From: Saturnia japonica
Taxonomy: Eukaryota; Arthropoda; Insecta; Lepidoptera; Saturniidae
DNA: 64,000 nucleotides
Reading direction: 5' to 3'
NCBI GenBank assembly: GCA_033032175.1
Contig: CM065309.1
Location: 18,290,001-18,354,000 of the forward strand
Position numbers and translations under genes: made by a program. Under the pieces are notes generated by a model. That model searched no databases and was not told the DNA's origin. It worked only from the letters and a program-made list of their open reading frames with translations. Below, one piece after another: positions 25,027-35,622 of this stretch. Each line of letters opens with the position of its first letter. Position 1 is the first letter of the stretch.

Positions 25027-25075
25027 AGCACAAGGTTATTTAGCTACGATCTTCTGTAGGGTGGAAGTATTTTAC
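25020..25075 (-). mobile_element. SINE-C fragment
   Basis: Minus-strand 'CTTCCACCCTACAGAAGATC' and 'AGCTAAATAACCTTGTG' match 32434-32622 and 60550-60716. It abuts the hAT relic. Confidence 0.6.
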
Positions 25076-26475
25076 CAGTCAGAGAATCCCAAGTAGAGAG
25101 AATTTGCCAAAGAGACTTCTCTGTGCCCTAAGTCTCTGTGTCTACCCATTGTAAAGTGTTTGTACCAAAACAAAACCTTCGCAATTTCATTTAAAAAAAC
25201 CTTTTAACTCGCTTAAAGTAAAATTTTTACATACCAGATTTTGTAGTCGCAATGATGGTCGCAATAATATTTGCATGAAAAATTATGATTATAAATTCTT
25301 AACAATATGGTAAGCAAAATTCTTAACAAGACCTTGGAATGATCTTATATGAATTAGGGCTCAATATAATTTGCAATATTGTCTCATTTCAGTTCTATTT
25401 TATGTGTTACGTACTCATCTTTGATTCATACTCGAACAGTTAAAGTAAGACATTAACAATCATTGTAATGGTTAGGATTTAAATTATCGTATACGCCAAG
25501 TAACGGGTTTCGATATGGCAATATATGAGTTGAATAAACGTTTTACGAAGACGCAATAAAATAAACTAACCTTGCGAAAATTCTTCAGCATTTATTTGAA
25601 GAATTATTACTTATTTCTATCATTTTATTATCGTCGTTATTCTATTTACGGATATCGATAGTAAATCTACTGTTATTGACACTATTTGTGTTTCGATATG
25701 AGACGATAGAGCGTCTTAAGTTGGATTTGCATTGTCATTCAGTTTTATTGTCATTGATAAGTATGAAGTCTTGTGCAGTCATTGCGCCTTTTAAAGTTAC
25801 CAAGAAACTTATCTTGATACACTTTTTATTATAATTCATCAGAAGACGTTTTTGCACGTTTAATACTGCTGGTAGCGCTCTATATTCTGAACAGATTTGA
25901 TTTAGAATTTATTGCAGTTTTCGCCATGTAATGTTACATTTTAATAGGTAAATTTTCTTCTTGTTTTTTATATTTAATGGCAGTGTGTATTAATGAAAAC
26001 ATATTAATAAAAAAAAACTTTTTAATCCATATTTTACCCAATCTATAGTCTAGTAATGCGGAAGATATTTATTTATATTAAATTCCCCTTTCTCACTTTT
26101 TATATTAGCGCTACAAGCTTTTCAAATTGTTGAAAGATTGAAAAGAAACATGTTTAAAAAAAATTCTTTGTCTTTTGAGCAAATCCTTCATTTCATTCCC
26201 ATATAGTAGAGGGTGCGTAAAAATAACTGATCAACCATTTATGGGAATCCGTCATATTAAATTTAGAATGACAACACTTAGCTAAACATGCATTATTATC
26301 CAAACAAAACGTGCATGCAAAATTTCAGCTCAGTCAGTTGGGGATAAGTGTTTTAAAATTCAGTTGCAAGATTTGACACATACTAAGAAAGTGAGTTAAA
26401 TGAAAGCTTCTCAATTACGCCAATGTCACGTTCATACAATATTTTTCTAATCTTCAGAGTTCGAGCAAAGATTTA
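25076..26475. other. AT-rich DNA; possible unclassified repeat at 26210-26410
   Basis: 26310-26360 ('CAAAATTTCAGCTCAGTCAG', 'GGGGATAAGTG') looks like a dispersed repeat of the kind common in Lepidoptera, but it is present once here. No gene. Confidence 0.4.
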
Positions 26476-26684
26476 ACAAGATGGTCTGTCCTAGGAGTTT
26501 TTGTGGCAGCTTAAAATTCATATTTCTATTTAATATTTATAATTTATTTAATTTGGACACAATAACCAAGTTATATCGCGCAAAATGGCACGAATATTAC
26601 ATAATACAGAGCCAAATAACGTAAGTTTATGAATTGAAGTAAAAAAAAAACACAACATGACAGATAAAGATCTCGCCAAAAACT
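26476..26684 (+). repeat. Rep-1 copy 2, diverged
   Basis: Retains 'AACAAGATGGTCTGTCC', 'GCACGAATATTACATAATA' and the 'GATCTCGCCAAAAAC' end. The interior is AT-expanded. Confidence 0.65.
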
Positions 26685-26742
26685 TAAATTTATTTCTTAT
26701 GTATATTAAATTACAACTTAAATTTATTTCTTATGTATATTA
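26681..26742 (+). repeat. 28-bp perfect direct repeat, period 34
   Basis: 26681-26708 and 26715-26742 are identical ('AACTTAAATTTATTTCTTAT' plus GTATATTA). The first copy starts exactly at the 3' edge of Rep-1 copy 2. Confidence 0.8.
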
Positions 26743-26814
26743 ATATTACCGTCTCTGGCATACGTACATAATTATAAAAATCAATGTTTATCTGTTTGTC
26801 CCATATCCGTTCTG

Positions 26815-27055
26815 AAACCATCTGAAGGGTTAGGCAGAGCTGTACTATTGTACACCCACATTTCGCCGACTATGTTTTTAGTTTCCATGTAATAGGGGGC
26901 GAGCCTATTGCCATTAATCGGGCACGAAGCCAAACTCCGAGCTGCTACTGAAAATTTCATAGGAAACACCCAATAACACTTTGCTCGGCTTGGGAATCGA
27001 ACCCAGGACCTCGATCATAGCAGTTGCACTTACGACCACTAGGCTAACGAGGCAG
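26815..27055 (-). mobile_element. SINE-A, full-length
   Basis: Minus-strand head 'ACTGCCTCGTTAGCCTAGTG' with A box, B box at 26993-27003 ('GGTTCGATTCC'), 'GATTAATGGCAATAGGCTCG' in the body and the end 'CTCTGCCTAACCCTTC'. The best-preserved copy of the family; about 240 bp. Confidence 0.85.
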
Positions 27056-27272
27056 TTTATCCATTTATTTATGGTTAACCATTTATCCGATTGCAATAAA
27101 ACTTCGGTGAGTTGTTATGTGCACACCCGTGAAGGTTCTGTATGCAAATTACAATAAGTGGCGCGTGAGTCGTTTCATATCGAAGACAACGGTAATGAAA
27201 TCGCGGACAAAAGCTAATAAGTTTTATAAAAATCATTAAATATAGTATAACGTTTATATATTTTATTATAAA

Positions 27273-27605
27273 ACTAGCAACTTGTCCTTTACTCGTATAA
27301 GCGTACTTTTAAGAGGAATAATTCCGTAATACATAATATAACTCTATTAGTTTAAGCAGCACACGCCAGTAAAGCTCGAAATCTGCATGATTTTTTGCGA
27401 CATCTTCAACTATCATTGTCATATTTAAGCCAATTTTTACAAAACCGTCATGAATTATACACCTAAACCTTGCTCACGAATCACCTCGTCCATTGGTGAA
27501 AATGTTATGAAAATCCGGTTCATAGTTTTTGAGTTTATCGCGTTCAGACAGTCAGACTGATGCGGCGGAGGGACTTTGTTTTATAATATATGTAGTAATA
27601 AGATA
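27273..27605 (+). repeat. Rep-2-like variant
   Basis: Starts 'ACTAGCAACTTG' and contains 'CAGCACACGCCAGTAAAGCT', 'TGATTTTTTGCGACATC', 'GAATCACCTCGTCCATTGG' and an end 'TTTTATAATATATGTAGTA'. The same variant occurs inverted at 35228-35622. Confidence 0.65.
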
Positions 27606-28028
27606 TTGATTTTTGTATTCACTGTTTTTTTTTTGTAAGGGTGAATGAAACCAATGGTTTTATATAGTCATAAGCTTAAGATTATGAACAAGATAAGACT
27701 GATTTCTTTCAAAAAACATATACACGTACTTATTGTAATTAAAGTATATTAATTAACAAATATAGAATATCTGTACAATACTACAGTAGGTACAAGAAAA
27801 TAAGTCAACATTTTATATACAAAATCAAAAAGACAATTGAGAACATTTATAAAAAAGTTTTTTACAAGATACTGTTTTGAAACATTGCAACGGTAACATT
27901 TTATATTACATATTTTAATATACATTAAACAAAGACGTTCATTGTGTGCACTTAAATTACGGGGACTTAGTGCTAAAGCGAGAGCACGGTGAGGTACTAA
28001 AGCCCAATAGAGCCTTTTCTAGCCTTAA
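27606..28028. other. AT-rich DNA, no feature seen
   Basis: Nothing recognised. Confidence 0.5.
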
Positions 28029-28241
28029 ATGTATTTTACGATAGTCTGGATCGTACGGTGTAAAGGAACGCCAGACATCAGTGCAGCGTGGTGTGCGTGC
28101 AAACGCGCGTTAGGGCGCGGAATACGATCGATACTGCCGTCTGCACTCGCATCTCGCTCCCGCACTGCAGCTGACCTTGCACGTGATAACGTCTGCTTAC
28201 TGATTAGATGGCTTCACAAAATTTCTTCTCATTTCACCTGA
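28029..28241. other. GC-rich patch with open frames on both strands
   Basis: Plus-strand frame from ATG 28029 gives 70 codons ('GTPDISAAWCACKRALGRGI' inside). The minus strand is open for about 60 codons ('RIPRPNARLHAHHAALMSGV' inside). CpG-rich against AT-rich flanks. It could be an exon, a regulatory patch or an unrecognised repeat. Splice sites are weak on either strand and no domain is recognised. Confidence 0.25.
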
Positions 28242-28876
28242 GGTTTGTCTCTATACACTATTACCGGTTTTTGTGTATTATACTCGTGTTATCAAAGTCT
28301 ACGAGTAATAAGGTATAGAGTAAGCAAAGGATAAACACAATAATAATAATACTGTAATTGTCTCACTGTTAGGTAAAGGCACGAGCTTAATGACCACACC
28401 GCCAGTTCACGTCGTATTGGCGATTTCAAACGTCGATAAATCAATAGTAGTATATTTTTCCCACATACTTACTATATGAAGATTTCTCTAGTGTTCATAT
28501 CCTTCACCGTCAATCGTTAGTGTTACCAATTCAAATTAGGAAATATACCCGAATACCGAAAATTTTGTTGGTTCATGACGAGGCTAATATTATTAAAATT
28601 TTAAATAATATTTATTCGACATTGCGCTGGACTAAAAACCAATCGACCACCACGAAAAAAAAATCACTTAAAGTAATGGAAATACCCCATACTTGCGTGA
28701 TATTTAAATGTATTTAAAATGATAATAAAGTCAATATTTATATATAAATGAAAAAAGAAACAAATCCTACGATTAATCTAATTGGCTTAATTTGATCGAA
28801 ATGAATTTCATTATGAATTAGCGGGGCAGTTACGCGTATCGATTTCCTAGAACCTTTCAAGTTGTATTAGGGTCAC
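28242..28876. other. no gene; short shared segment
   Basis: 28385-28435 ('CACGAGCTTAATGACCAC', 'CGTATTGGCGATTTCAAACG') matches 35010-35065. Otherwise AT-rich. Confidence 0.4.
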
Positions 28877-29020
28877 TATAAATAGAAGAATGTAGTAAAA
28901 ACTACAATAGCTGGCAGGTAAAACAATAGGATCGGTCGCGCGTCGTCGATCGCTACCACGCGGCCTTGGCCATCGACGTTTCCGACGACAGGTCGCGTGA
29001 GTCACGTCTGACACAGGTGA
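28877..29020 (+). promoter_or_regulatory. possible TATA box followed by CpG-rich leader (speculative)
   Basis: 'TATAAATAG' at 28877-28885 is followed about 50 bp later by a CpG-rich stretch ('GGTCGCGCGTCGTCGATCGC', 'CCGACGACAGGTCGCGTGAG') ending in a donor-like 'GACACAG|GTGATT' near 29014. No ATG lies in the GC-rich part, so it could only be a 5' UTR exon. No initiator consensus was found. Chance is a real alternative. Confidence 0.2.
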
Positions 29021-30121
29021 TTTATTCGTTGGACTGATAACATACTACCAATGTAAAAATAACATTAATTATAATTTAAAACTATTTTACTGTTGACCAA
29101 TCACTTTAAACACTTACTAATGCACGAGTAACAAAAAAGGGTTTCCTCAGCATTGTTAATTTAAAATTTCTTCCCTTTCTTTTAGAATAAAGTTCTAATC
29201 AAACTCAAATTGTACAAAACATTGTCAATCTTTAACATGTTACCATCAGTTGTATCGTTTGAGTCTTATATTAGTTACAAGAAGTATCACAGAAGCCAGC
29301 ATCATCGGTTTGAATTTAATATGCACAGTTATTCTGTGGCATACCTAATTTATCAAAATAATTATTGACTAATAATCTGTGTACAATGAACACAGCAATA
29401 CGTGTAACTATGTATGTTACGAGAATAGTTATTAGTTAATGTTTTTGTGGATTTATGAGCAACGGTTATTAGTACATAGTATCTTTTTACTCTGATGAGA
29501 ATATTGGATCGGAATTATTACAAACGAAAAATTGTAATGTGTTTAAAGCAAAATGTCTTTCGCTTCGAAATTATTGAAAACATTATGGTTAAGCAAAACA
29601 GTATATCAATCAATTTGAATTTCAACCGCCCGAATTTCTCGCTTTCTTTGAGAGAAGTGTGTACATCTGAAACTTTATGTAAGAAATACTACATTTGCGT
29701 TCATGGATTGGTTTTATTATAACGGGTTAAAAACCAGGAAACGAACTGCTGCATATTATTTCTCAATGCAAGAGGCATATTACAGATAAGCTAAACGCTT
29801 TGTTGGACAATTTAATGTTAACAACATCCATAATTTTGACGGTTATGGGTATTTTCAACCCCACGCCCTACTTACGTTTTGTAATACCCACTTACGCTTT
29901 CAATTGAGTTAAACTATCTGATTGGATGTTTTTAATAATCTTATTACTTATTAAAAAACATATACACATAAATGAAAATGAAAATATACTGTTCTTTGGT
30001 AAACGCATCACTTGAGTACGGCTGGACCGATTTAGCCAATTATATTTTTAGTCTTAGTAATTTCCCGAATAAGGTAGAAATATATGAAAATCTACTCAGG
30101 AAAAGGAAAAATGTGATAAAA
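29021..30121. other. AT-rich DNA, no feature seen
   Basis: The 75-codon frame at 29495-29722 has no domain and AT-driven composition. Confidence 0.5.
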
Positions 30122-30195
30122 CTGTAAAAGCCATCAGAGCTCTCTTTTTCGATAAGACCCCTCAGGCTAACAGTGTAGACAGTTCTTAAAAAAAC
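30122..30195 (+). mobile_element. SINE-D 3'-end fragment
   Basis: 'CTGTAAAAGCCATCAGAGC', 'CAGGCTAACAGTGTAGACAG' and a short A-run match the last 70 bp of the 18045 copy. Confidence 0.55.
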
Positions 30196-30955
30196 ATGGG
30201 ATTTTTAACTTCGTAAGTTTTAACTATTCATAAATATTCAGGTTAATTAATTATTTTTTTAGTTATTTACATTTATTACGTTAACAAATATTTTCGTTAA
30301 TTTCTAATTAAATGAGTCAAATTTTTTAATCTATATTTATTGACAATTAAGACTTGGCAAATTACAAATCCCATAACAAAGAAAGTAACGAATTGTGGTG
30401 TAAATGAATTGAACGACGTACATTCCTATAGCTATAATTAAAGAAACAGCTATGGAACTTGGCACTCGTTAGATTTCAGCTCTTTTATCGGTGACAACGA
30501 CTACCGCGACCGTTCGTTTCTACCGAACTTGGCCCCTTTTTCACATTAATGTTTTCGTTGGAATAATAATTAAAATCAAAACAAATGGTACTATTAGCCC
30601 ACGTTCTTTTTAAGTTATAGACATAGACAAAATTACTTTAATGCTATGCGAATGTATTCGAAATTTTTTGAGCTTTTGTCTATAGATGTTTTTTTATAAG
30701 TTTTATTGACACCATAAATATATTTTATTTATTGTCAAATACAAATATATTTTAATTAGATAAAAAAGACAAAGTGGATATAAAGGTTTTATTATACACA
30801 ACTGGCAATTAGACAAAAATGTTACTACGTAGTTTTTCTTAAATATAAGTCATAAAAACTAAACTTAATAAACTCACCGACATAAACTAGCGAAGTTTTA
30901 AATTGTATTGGCAATGCTATTAGCTCGACAGCGTTCTTGCTTACTTTAATCAGTC
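30196..30955. other. AT-rich DNA, no feature seen
   Basis: Nothing recognised apart from A/T runs. Confidence 0.5.
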
Positions 30956-31545
30956 ACTAGCTGTGCTCTATTCTTTCACCCGTATTAATTTTATTCGACA
31001 AACACCGCAATTCCAGCAAGAACAAATTATTTTAATTTTTCATTATCTCCTTAACTACGTGTCCAAATAACACGCTATAAAGAGCAAAATTGAACTTCAT
31101 AAAATGTTTTTTATGATGACGTAATTTTTTTTGTAAGGATTAACATATCGTACTTAAAAATAATGCTCATAAACCACTTTTTCATTTTCAACAAATGTTT
31201 CTTATAAAACACCTTATTGTGGCTTGTGTATAAGAAATAGGCATATAGAACATTTTTGTAGAACATTGTATTTACGTATCATTAACTATTACTTCAGCGT
31301 ACGCCGATGAAGCAGTTCTGAAGGGCTTCAACTTCCGACTTACTTAATAAAAATCAATATTTAAGTCTAGTTGAAAGTTGTAGCGTGATGTTTGATAGGT
31401 TATAGTGCCTATACTATTCCTCGTGCATCTGGTTATTGTCACGTACACAATGATTTTTTGGAATCCGACCGGTACTTCCTGAGATTAGCGTGTTTGAACA
31501 AACAAACAAACAAAAACTCTGCCACTTTATTATATTGGTATAGGA
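30956..31545 (+). repeat. Rep-2, long form
   Basis: Head 'ACTAGCTGTGCTCTA', tail 'GAGATTAGCGTGTTTGAACA', 'CTTTATTATATTGGTATAG'. Same 600-bp layout as 16941-17549 in the opposite orientation. Confidence 0.7.
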
Positions 31546-32433
31546 TTCTTGCCAACTGAAGAACGTGGAGAGAGAATTGGATAACTAACAAAATTTGCAA
31601 GAAAATGCTGATTTTTTTATTTCTTGGACACAAGCGGAAATAAGTTTTACGTATAATAATTACTATTTACTAGGTATCGGAGTTTTATATGTGACATACA
31701 CTGATACCACGGTCATCTTAAATCTTTTGAGTCTGTTACCGAGACCTCGGCTTTTTCATTTATGTGAAAAAATGCAAAAAGAAGTTATAATTTTTTCCGT
31801 ATCTGACTTTTTGAAATTTTAGAATATTTTTGAGACGAACTATCAGAATGTGTTTAAAACCAAAAGACGCATCGTACTGTAAACGATATATAAGCTAAAC
31901 CAATAAAGTTAATTTCAATAGAAGAATTTAATTGTGATAGGACTTAAATATTATGAGTAAGTGATCGTGAAGTAGCAATATACGTATCGTATATCGAGTT
32001 GGGTCGAGGGCGGGCGCTACGTCTGGTCTGTTATCTTTAATCACAGCTTTTATTTACAATCCCTAATTGAACTAGCACGGTTATATTTAGTTTCATGTAG
32101 TTATTTTGAAGTGTTCTAACGAGTTTTAACAGCATTAAAATTTTGTTACATTTAAATGTTTCTCAACTTTGAATTCATATACCTACTAAATTAAATTGTT
32201 ACTATGGGTTCTCATCTTTTTTTTTATAGTTATGAAGTAGCAAGCGGGTAGGTAGTCCAGTTGGACATCAACATCAACATCAACATCAGTTGATGTTAAG
32301 TGGTCACTGCAGTCTGTTTCCAATACATCCTTCAAAATAATAATAAATAATAGTTTTGCTAGTTTGTTACTACGGAGAGAGAGAGAAATTGACTTTCTTT
32401 GGAGATTTCTCCCTACTTGTGGCAGCCCGACTG
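31546..32433. other. no gene; simple repeat at 32266-32290
   Basis: AT-rich. (CAACAT)n at about 32266-32290 runs into 'CAGTTGATGTT', making a small inverted structure. Confidence 0.5.
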
Positions 32434-32622
32434 GTGGAATACCTCCACCTTACAGAAGATCTCAGCCAAATAACCTTGTGTTGTGTTCCTGCGGTGAGTA
32501 GGGTTTCAAGAGCTCCTTGGGTCAAGGTCGGCAACGCGGCAGTTATACCTACCGTATTACAAACGTCCATAGGCTACGGTAGCCGCTTACCATCAGGCGG
32601 CTCGTATGCTTGTTTGGCACCT
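32434..32622 (+). mobile_element. SINE-C, best copy
   Basis: 'ACCTCCACCTTACAGAAGAT', 'AGCCAAATAACCTTGTGTTG', 'GGTCGGCAACGCGGCAGTTA', 'CATAGGCTACGGTAGCCGCT' and 'CATCAGGCGGCTCGTATGCT' in order; about 190 bp. No clear tRNA boxes. Overlapping open frames on both strands (to 109 codons) come from this element, not from a gene. Confidence 0.65.
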
Positions 32623-33020
32623 TATATGTATAATTTTTTTACTGAGGACTGCAACGCTCGTTTATCAGTTCAGGCAGCTGTATGAAGGGTGATATATTAT
32701 TACTTTTTTTTTGCAGATAAGGTTGCCATATGAAAAACCACGCCGATACACTAACACATACGTAAAGTTTCAATATAAATGGTAAGAGGGGGCGCTGAGT
32801 CGGAAATAGCCGACAAGATGCGACGCTACCCGAAAGGCACGTAGCGACGCGACGTTCTATCACAACGGTTTTACTCCCGTCTAAATGCAACCATTATAAA
32901 TATTTCATACCAATAATGTATATCACCACTCTTTAAAATTCATAAATAAATAAAGGTATATAACAGTTCAAATGTACCGTTACGCAATTATAGTGATGTC
33001 GACGGTAATACAATTACGAT
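32623..33020. other. no gene; GC-richer patch at 32790-32880
   Basis: 'GCGACGCTACCCGAAAGGCA' and 'CGTAGCGACGCGACG' form an imperfect hairpin. No family recognised. Confidence 0.4.
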
Positions 33021-33279
33021 TAGGGTTGTCAACTTTAGTGCATGGATTTGTGGGACATTTGCAATAATAAAGGGATTAATACAATCTTAACTCTAACTTC
33101 TCTTAACTTCTTAACACTTCTACTTTAGTCTGAATGTTTAACAGTACTGTAATGCGGCACAATTGGCGATCTTATAGTCATTTTGACGCACGACAAGTTG
33201 CGTGGCGACTCGCGATACACATTCTCTGAAGGTGTGCAAAACGGGATGCCCACCTCTCGCAGGACGGTTGGCAACCCTA
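33021..33279. mobile_element. hAT-like MITE, 259 bp
   Basis: Ends 'TAGGGTTGTCAAC' (33021-33033) and, inverted, 'TAGGGTTGCCAAC' (33267-33279), 12 of 13 matching. Flanking 8-mers 'ATTACGAT' (33013-33020) and 'ATTATAAT' (33280-33287) match at 6 of 8 positions, fitting a decayed 8-bp hAT target-site duplication. No coding capacity. Confidence 0.7.
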
Positions 33280-33304
33280 ATTATAATTCAAGTACTATTT
33301 AATC

Positions 33305-33425
33305 GCAGGTGCATTCGCTGATCCCTCGTGGCCATGACGCGCCGGACGCTCGCCGCTATATCCGACCGCGAGTTGAATGTCAATGGCGATGCATATATCA
33401 TAAACGTTTTTGTGCCAGACCGGTA
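33305..33425. other. CpG-rich patch just after the MITE
   Basis: 'GGCCATGACGCGCCGGACGC' and following sequence. An ATG at 33334 opens a 30-codon frame ending at TAA. Too short and without domains, so it could be a regulatory patch, part of an exon or chance. Confidence 0.2.
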
Positions 33426-33799
33426 ATTAAAGTATTAGTAAACATTTCCGAGTGTTGCTAACATTTTTGGTAACCGTTATATGTATTCGTTTGTGTCACA
33501 TTATTTTGAATGTAGCATAGCAAGCGTAACTGAAGATTGTTAGACCTGTGTTTTTTTCTTTTTTGAAGTGAAACTTCTTAGACGGTGATTCGATAATTTG
33601 ACGAGAATTGAAAGTGAAATTTTTCAAGCGCATTACGTTTAAGTACATTTCATTAAATGAGGAGTAGAAAGATGTAACGTAGAGAGAAGAAAAAACTTGA
33701 AAAAGATAGCATTGTATATTTAATACACAGTTTAGGCTATCCGCGTCTCCCTGTTAGAAGTTTCACTTTCATCACGTTTTTAGACCAAATTGCCAGGTT
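33426..33799. other. AT-rich DNA, no feature seen
   Basis: Nothing recognised. Confidence 0.5.
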
Positions 33800-34092
33800 A
33801 CTAAATGCATATACGCATGCTTCTTCCTTTCACCCAGAAGGCAGAAGCATGTTATATTATTATGTATAGTTAGTTCCATAGAATTTTCTACGGATAGGGA
33901 ATCCGCCAGATTGCGACTTAATTGCATCTAAGGCAACAGCCTAAGCTGAGGTTTTGCCACTTTGGCACCCTTGAGTGTCAGTTGGCCAAGCTTTCGCGAC
34001 CGAGTGCCTTCAGCGTTCGCCCTTAAGACTGGTGAAACAATCGAAGCTCTCAGAGGCTTACGGCTAACAGTGTAGTCAGATCGAAAAAAAAG
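33800..34092 (+). mobile_element. SINE-D, second copy
   Basis: Hairpin at 33816-33851 ('CATGCTTCTTCCTT' against 'AAGGCAGAAGCATG', loop around CACCCAG), body 'GCTGAGGTTTTGCCACTTTG' and 'CGACCGAGTGCCTTCAGCGT', end 'AACAGTGTAGTCAGATCG' plus A-run. The hairpin is kept although its sequence differs from the 18045 copy. Confidence 0.65.
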
Positions 34093-35146
34093 CCATATTA
34101 TTTTTAACCATTTATATATTCAAACTAAATTAATAATTAGGCCATTCAGCCAAAAATAACAGAGGCAGCACCTGTCCAAACTGTTTCTACAGAAAAACAG
34201 CAGCGCGTCACTGCGTTCTGATCAGAAGAGATAGGTGACAACAAAAGCCGTTCCAACTCGGTCCTGACGATTGGCTTGAACTGAACTGGCATGAACCTAT
34301 TATGCCTGATCTCAGAATTACGGTCATGTAGTGTCAAAAACTAATATTTAAAACAGATCCTTTCCGGTACTTTTACTAAAAATTTTGATTTATTTGCGCC
34401 TTCAAGCACCTGCGACTTCGTTCGCGTTAATCTATACTAATATTATATTTCCCACTTCTCCACGGCAAGAAAACGCATGCTGTACGGTAGTGCTTATAAA
34501 AATCGTAGTTGCTTAAACTTTTTATTGAATCAAGATATCGTGAAAATTTTTATTTTCGATAAAGACTAAGTATCTAAAAAGTAAAACAAAAAAAAAGGTC
34601 AAAATCTATCCAGTAGTTTTTGCGTAATGCGAGCACAACAGCAATCCGCAATCATTTGATTTATGTACATTTATTTTTACATTTTTTACATAAAAATTTA
34701 CAATCCTTGAATTGGTTTTTTAAATATTTCTGTAGGTAATAACATCTGCAACTTTTAATAGCAGGCAGGTACATACGTGAGATGTCAAAACAATAAAACC
34801 AGAAAGATGGATTTAATCTTACGTTATCTATTGACGAATTGAATTTTAGATCTTGAAATAAAAGGGTAACGTTTCAAAATATAATCGCTCATCATTTTAT
34901 CTTGTCAGATAAATGATATTTATACACGGATATTGAGAAAAATCCGTATAATATAATAATAATACCATTAAAACCATTACTGTGCAAATGCCTCGTTTCA
35001 AGGATAAGTACGAGCTTAACCATTATTCCAAACCACGACGTATTGGCGAATTTAAACGTCGAGTAATCTCGTTCTACTGTCTAATTACTTGTAGTTGCCA
35101 AGCGTTCAAGATTTATTCTTTTTTTATGATTTACAGGATTAGTACA
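34093..35146. other. no gene; Rep-2/Rep-4 debris at 34408-34655
   Basis: 34408-34450 joins a '...CACCTGCGACTTCGTTCGCG' head to 'ATCTATACTAATATTAT', an inverted Rep-2 tail, and 34590-34650 has 'CAAAATCTATCCAGTAG'. 35010-35065 repeats the 28385 segment. The 63-codon minus frame at 34146-34337 is unidentified. Confidence 0.4.
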
Positions 35147-35192
35147 AGCCACAATCTCACCTGATCTTAAGTGACGATACGACCAAGGTGAT
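35147..35192 (-). mobile_element. SINE-B 3'-end fragment
   Basis: 'CACAATCTCACCTGATCTTA' followed by 'AGTGACGATACGACC' is the terminal 45 bp of SINE-B seen from the plus strand. Confidence 0.6.
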
Positions 35193-35227
35193 TAAAATAA
35201 ACGTACTTTCGCATGTAAATATCATTA

Positions 35228-35622
35228 CACATTATAAAACAAAGTCATCCCGCCGTGTCTGTCTGTCTATCTGAACGCTATGAACTCAAAAAGTACCGAA
35301 TGGATCTTCATACGGTTTTTATCAATGGACGGAGTGATTCATGAGGAAGGTTCAAGGTATATAGAATTCATTAAAGATTTTGTGTAAATTGGCTGAAATA
35401 TGACGATGAATATTGAAGATGTCGGAAAAATCATGCCGACTGGGAGCTTTACTGGCGTGCGTGGTGTAAACCAATAGAGTTATAAATGTTATAATTATTC
35501 CTGTTAAAAATATCTATTAAACTGCAGCAACACTATATGTCTATCTTCTAGATACGATAACACTAAGACAAAAAAAAGCATATTCTCTTCTACCCGTACG
35601 AAGCTGGGGCGGGTTGCTTTTA
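35228..35622 (-). repeat. Rep-2-like variant, inverted partner of 27273-27605
   Basis: Minus-strand landmarks 'CCACGCACGCCAGTAAAGCT', 'CATGATTTTTCCGACATC', 'GAATCACTCCGTCCATTG' and 'TTTTATAATGTGTAATGA'. About 290 bp align to the partner in the reverse sense. Confidence 0.65.

Noticed and set aside
32356..32685. 109-codon plus-strand frame and its antisense partner
   Set aside because: It lies on the SINE-C element; similarity to 60550-60716 is at DNA level with no frame conservation.
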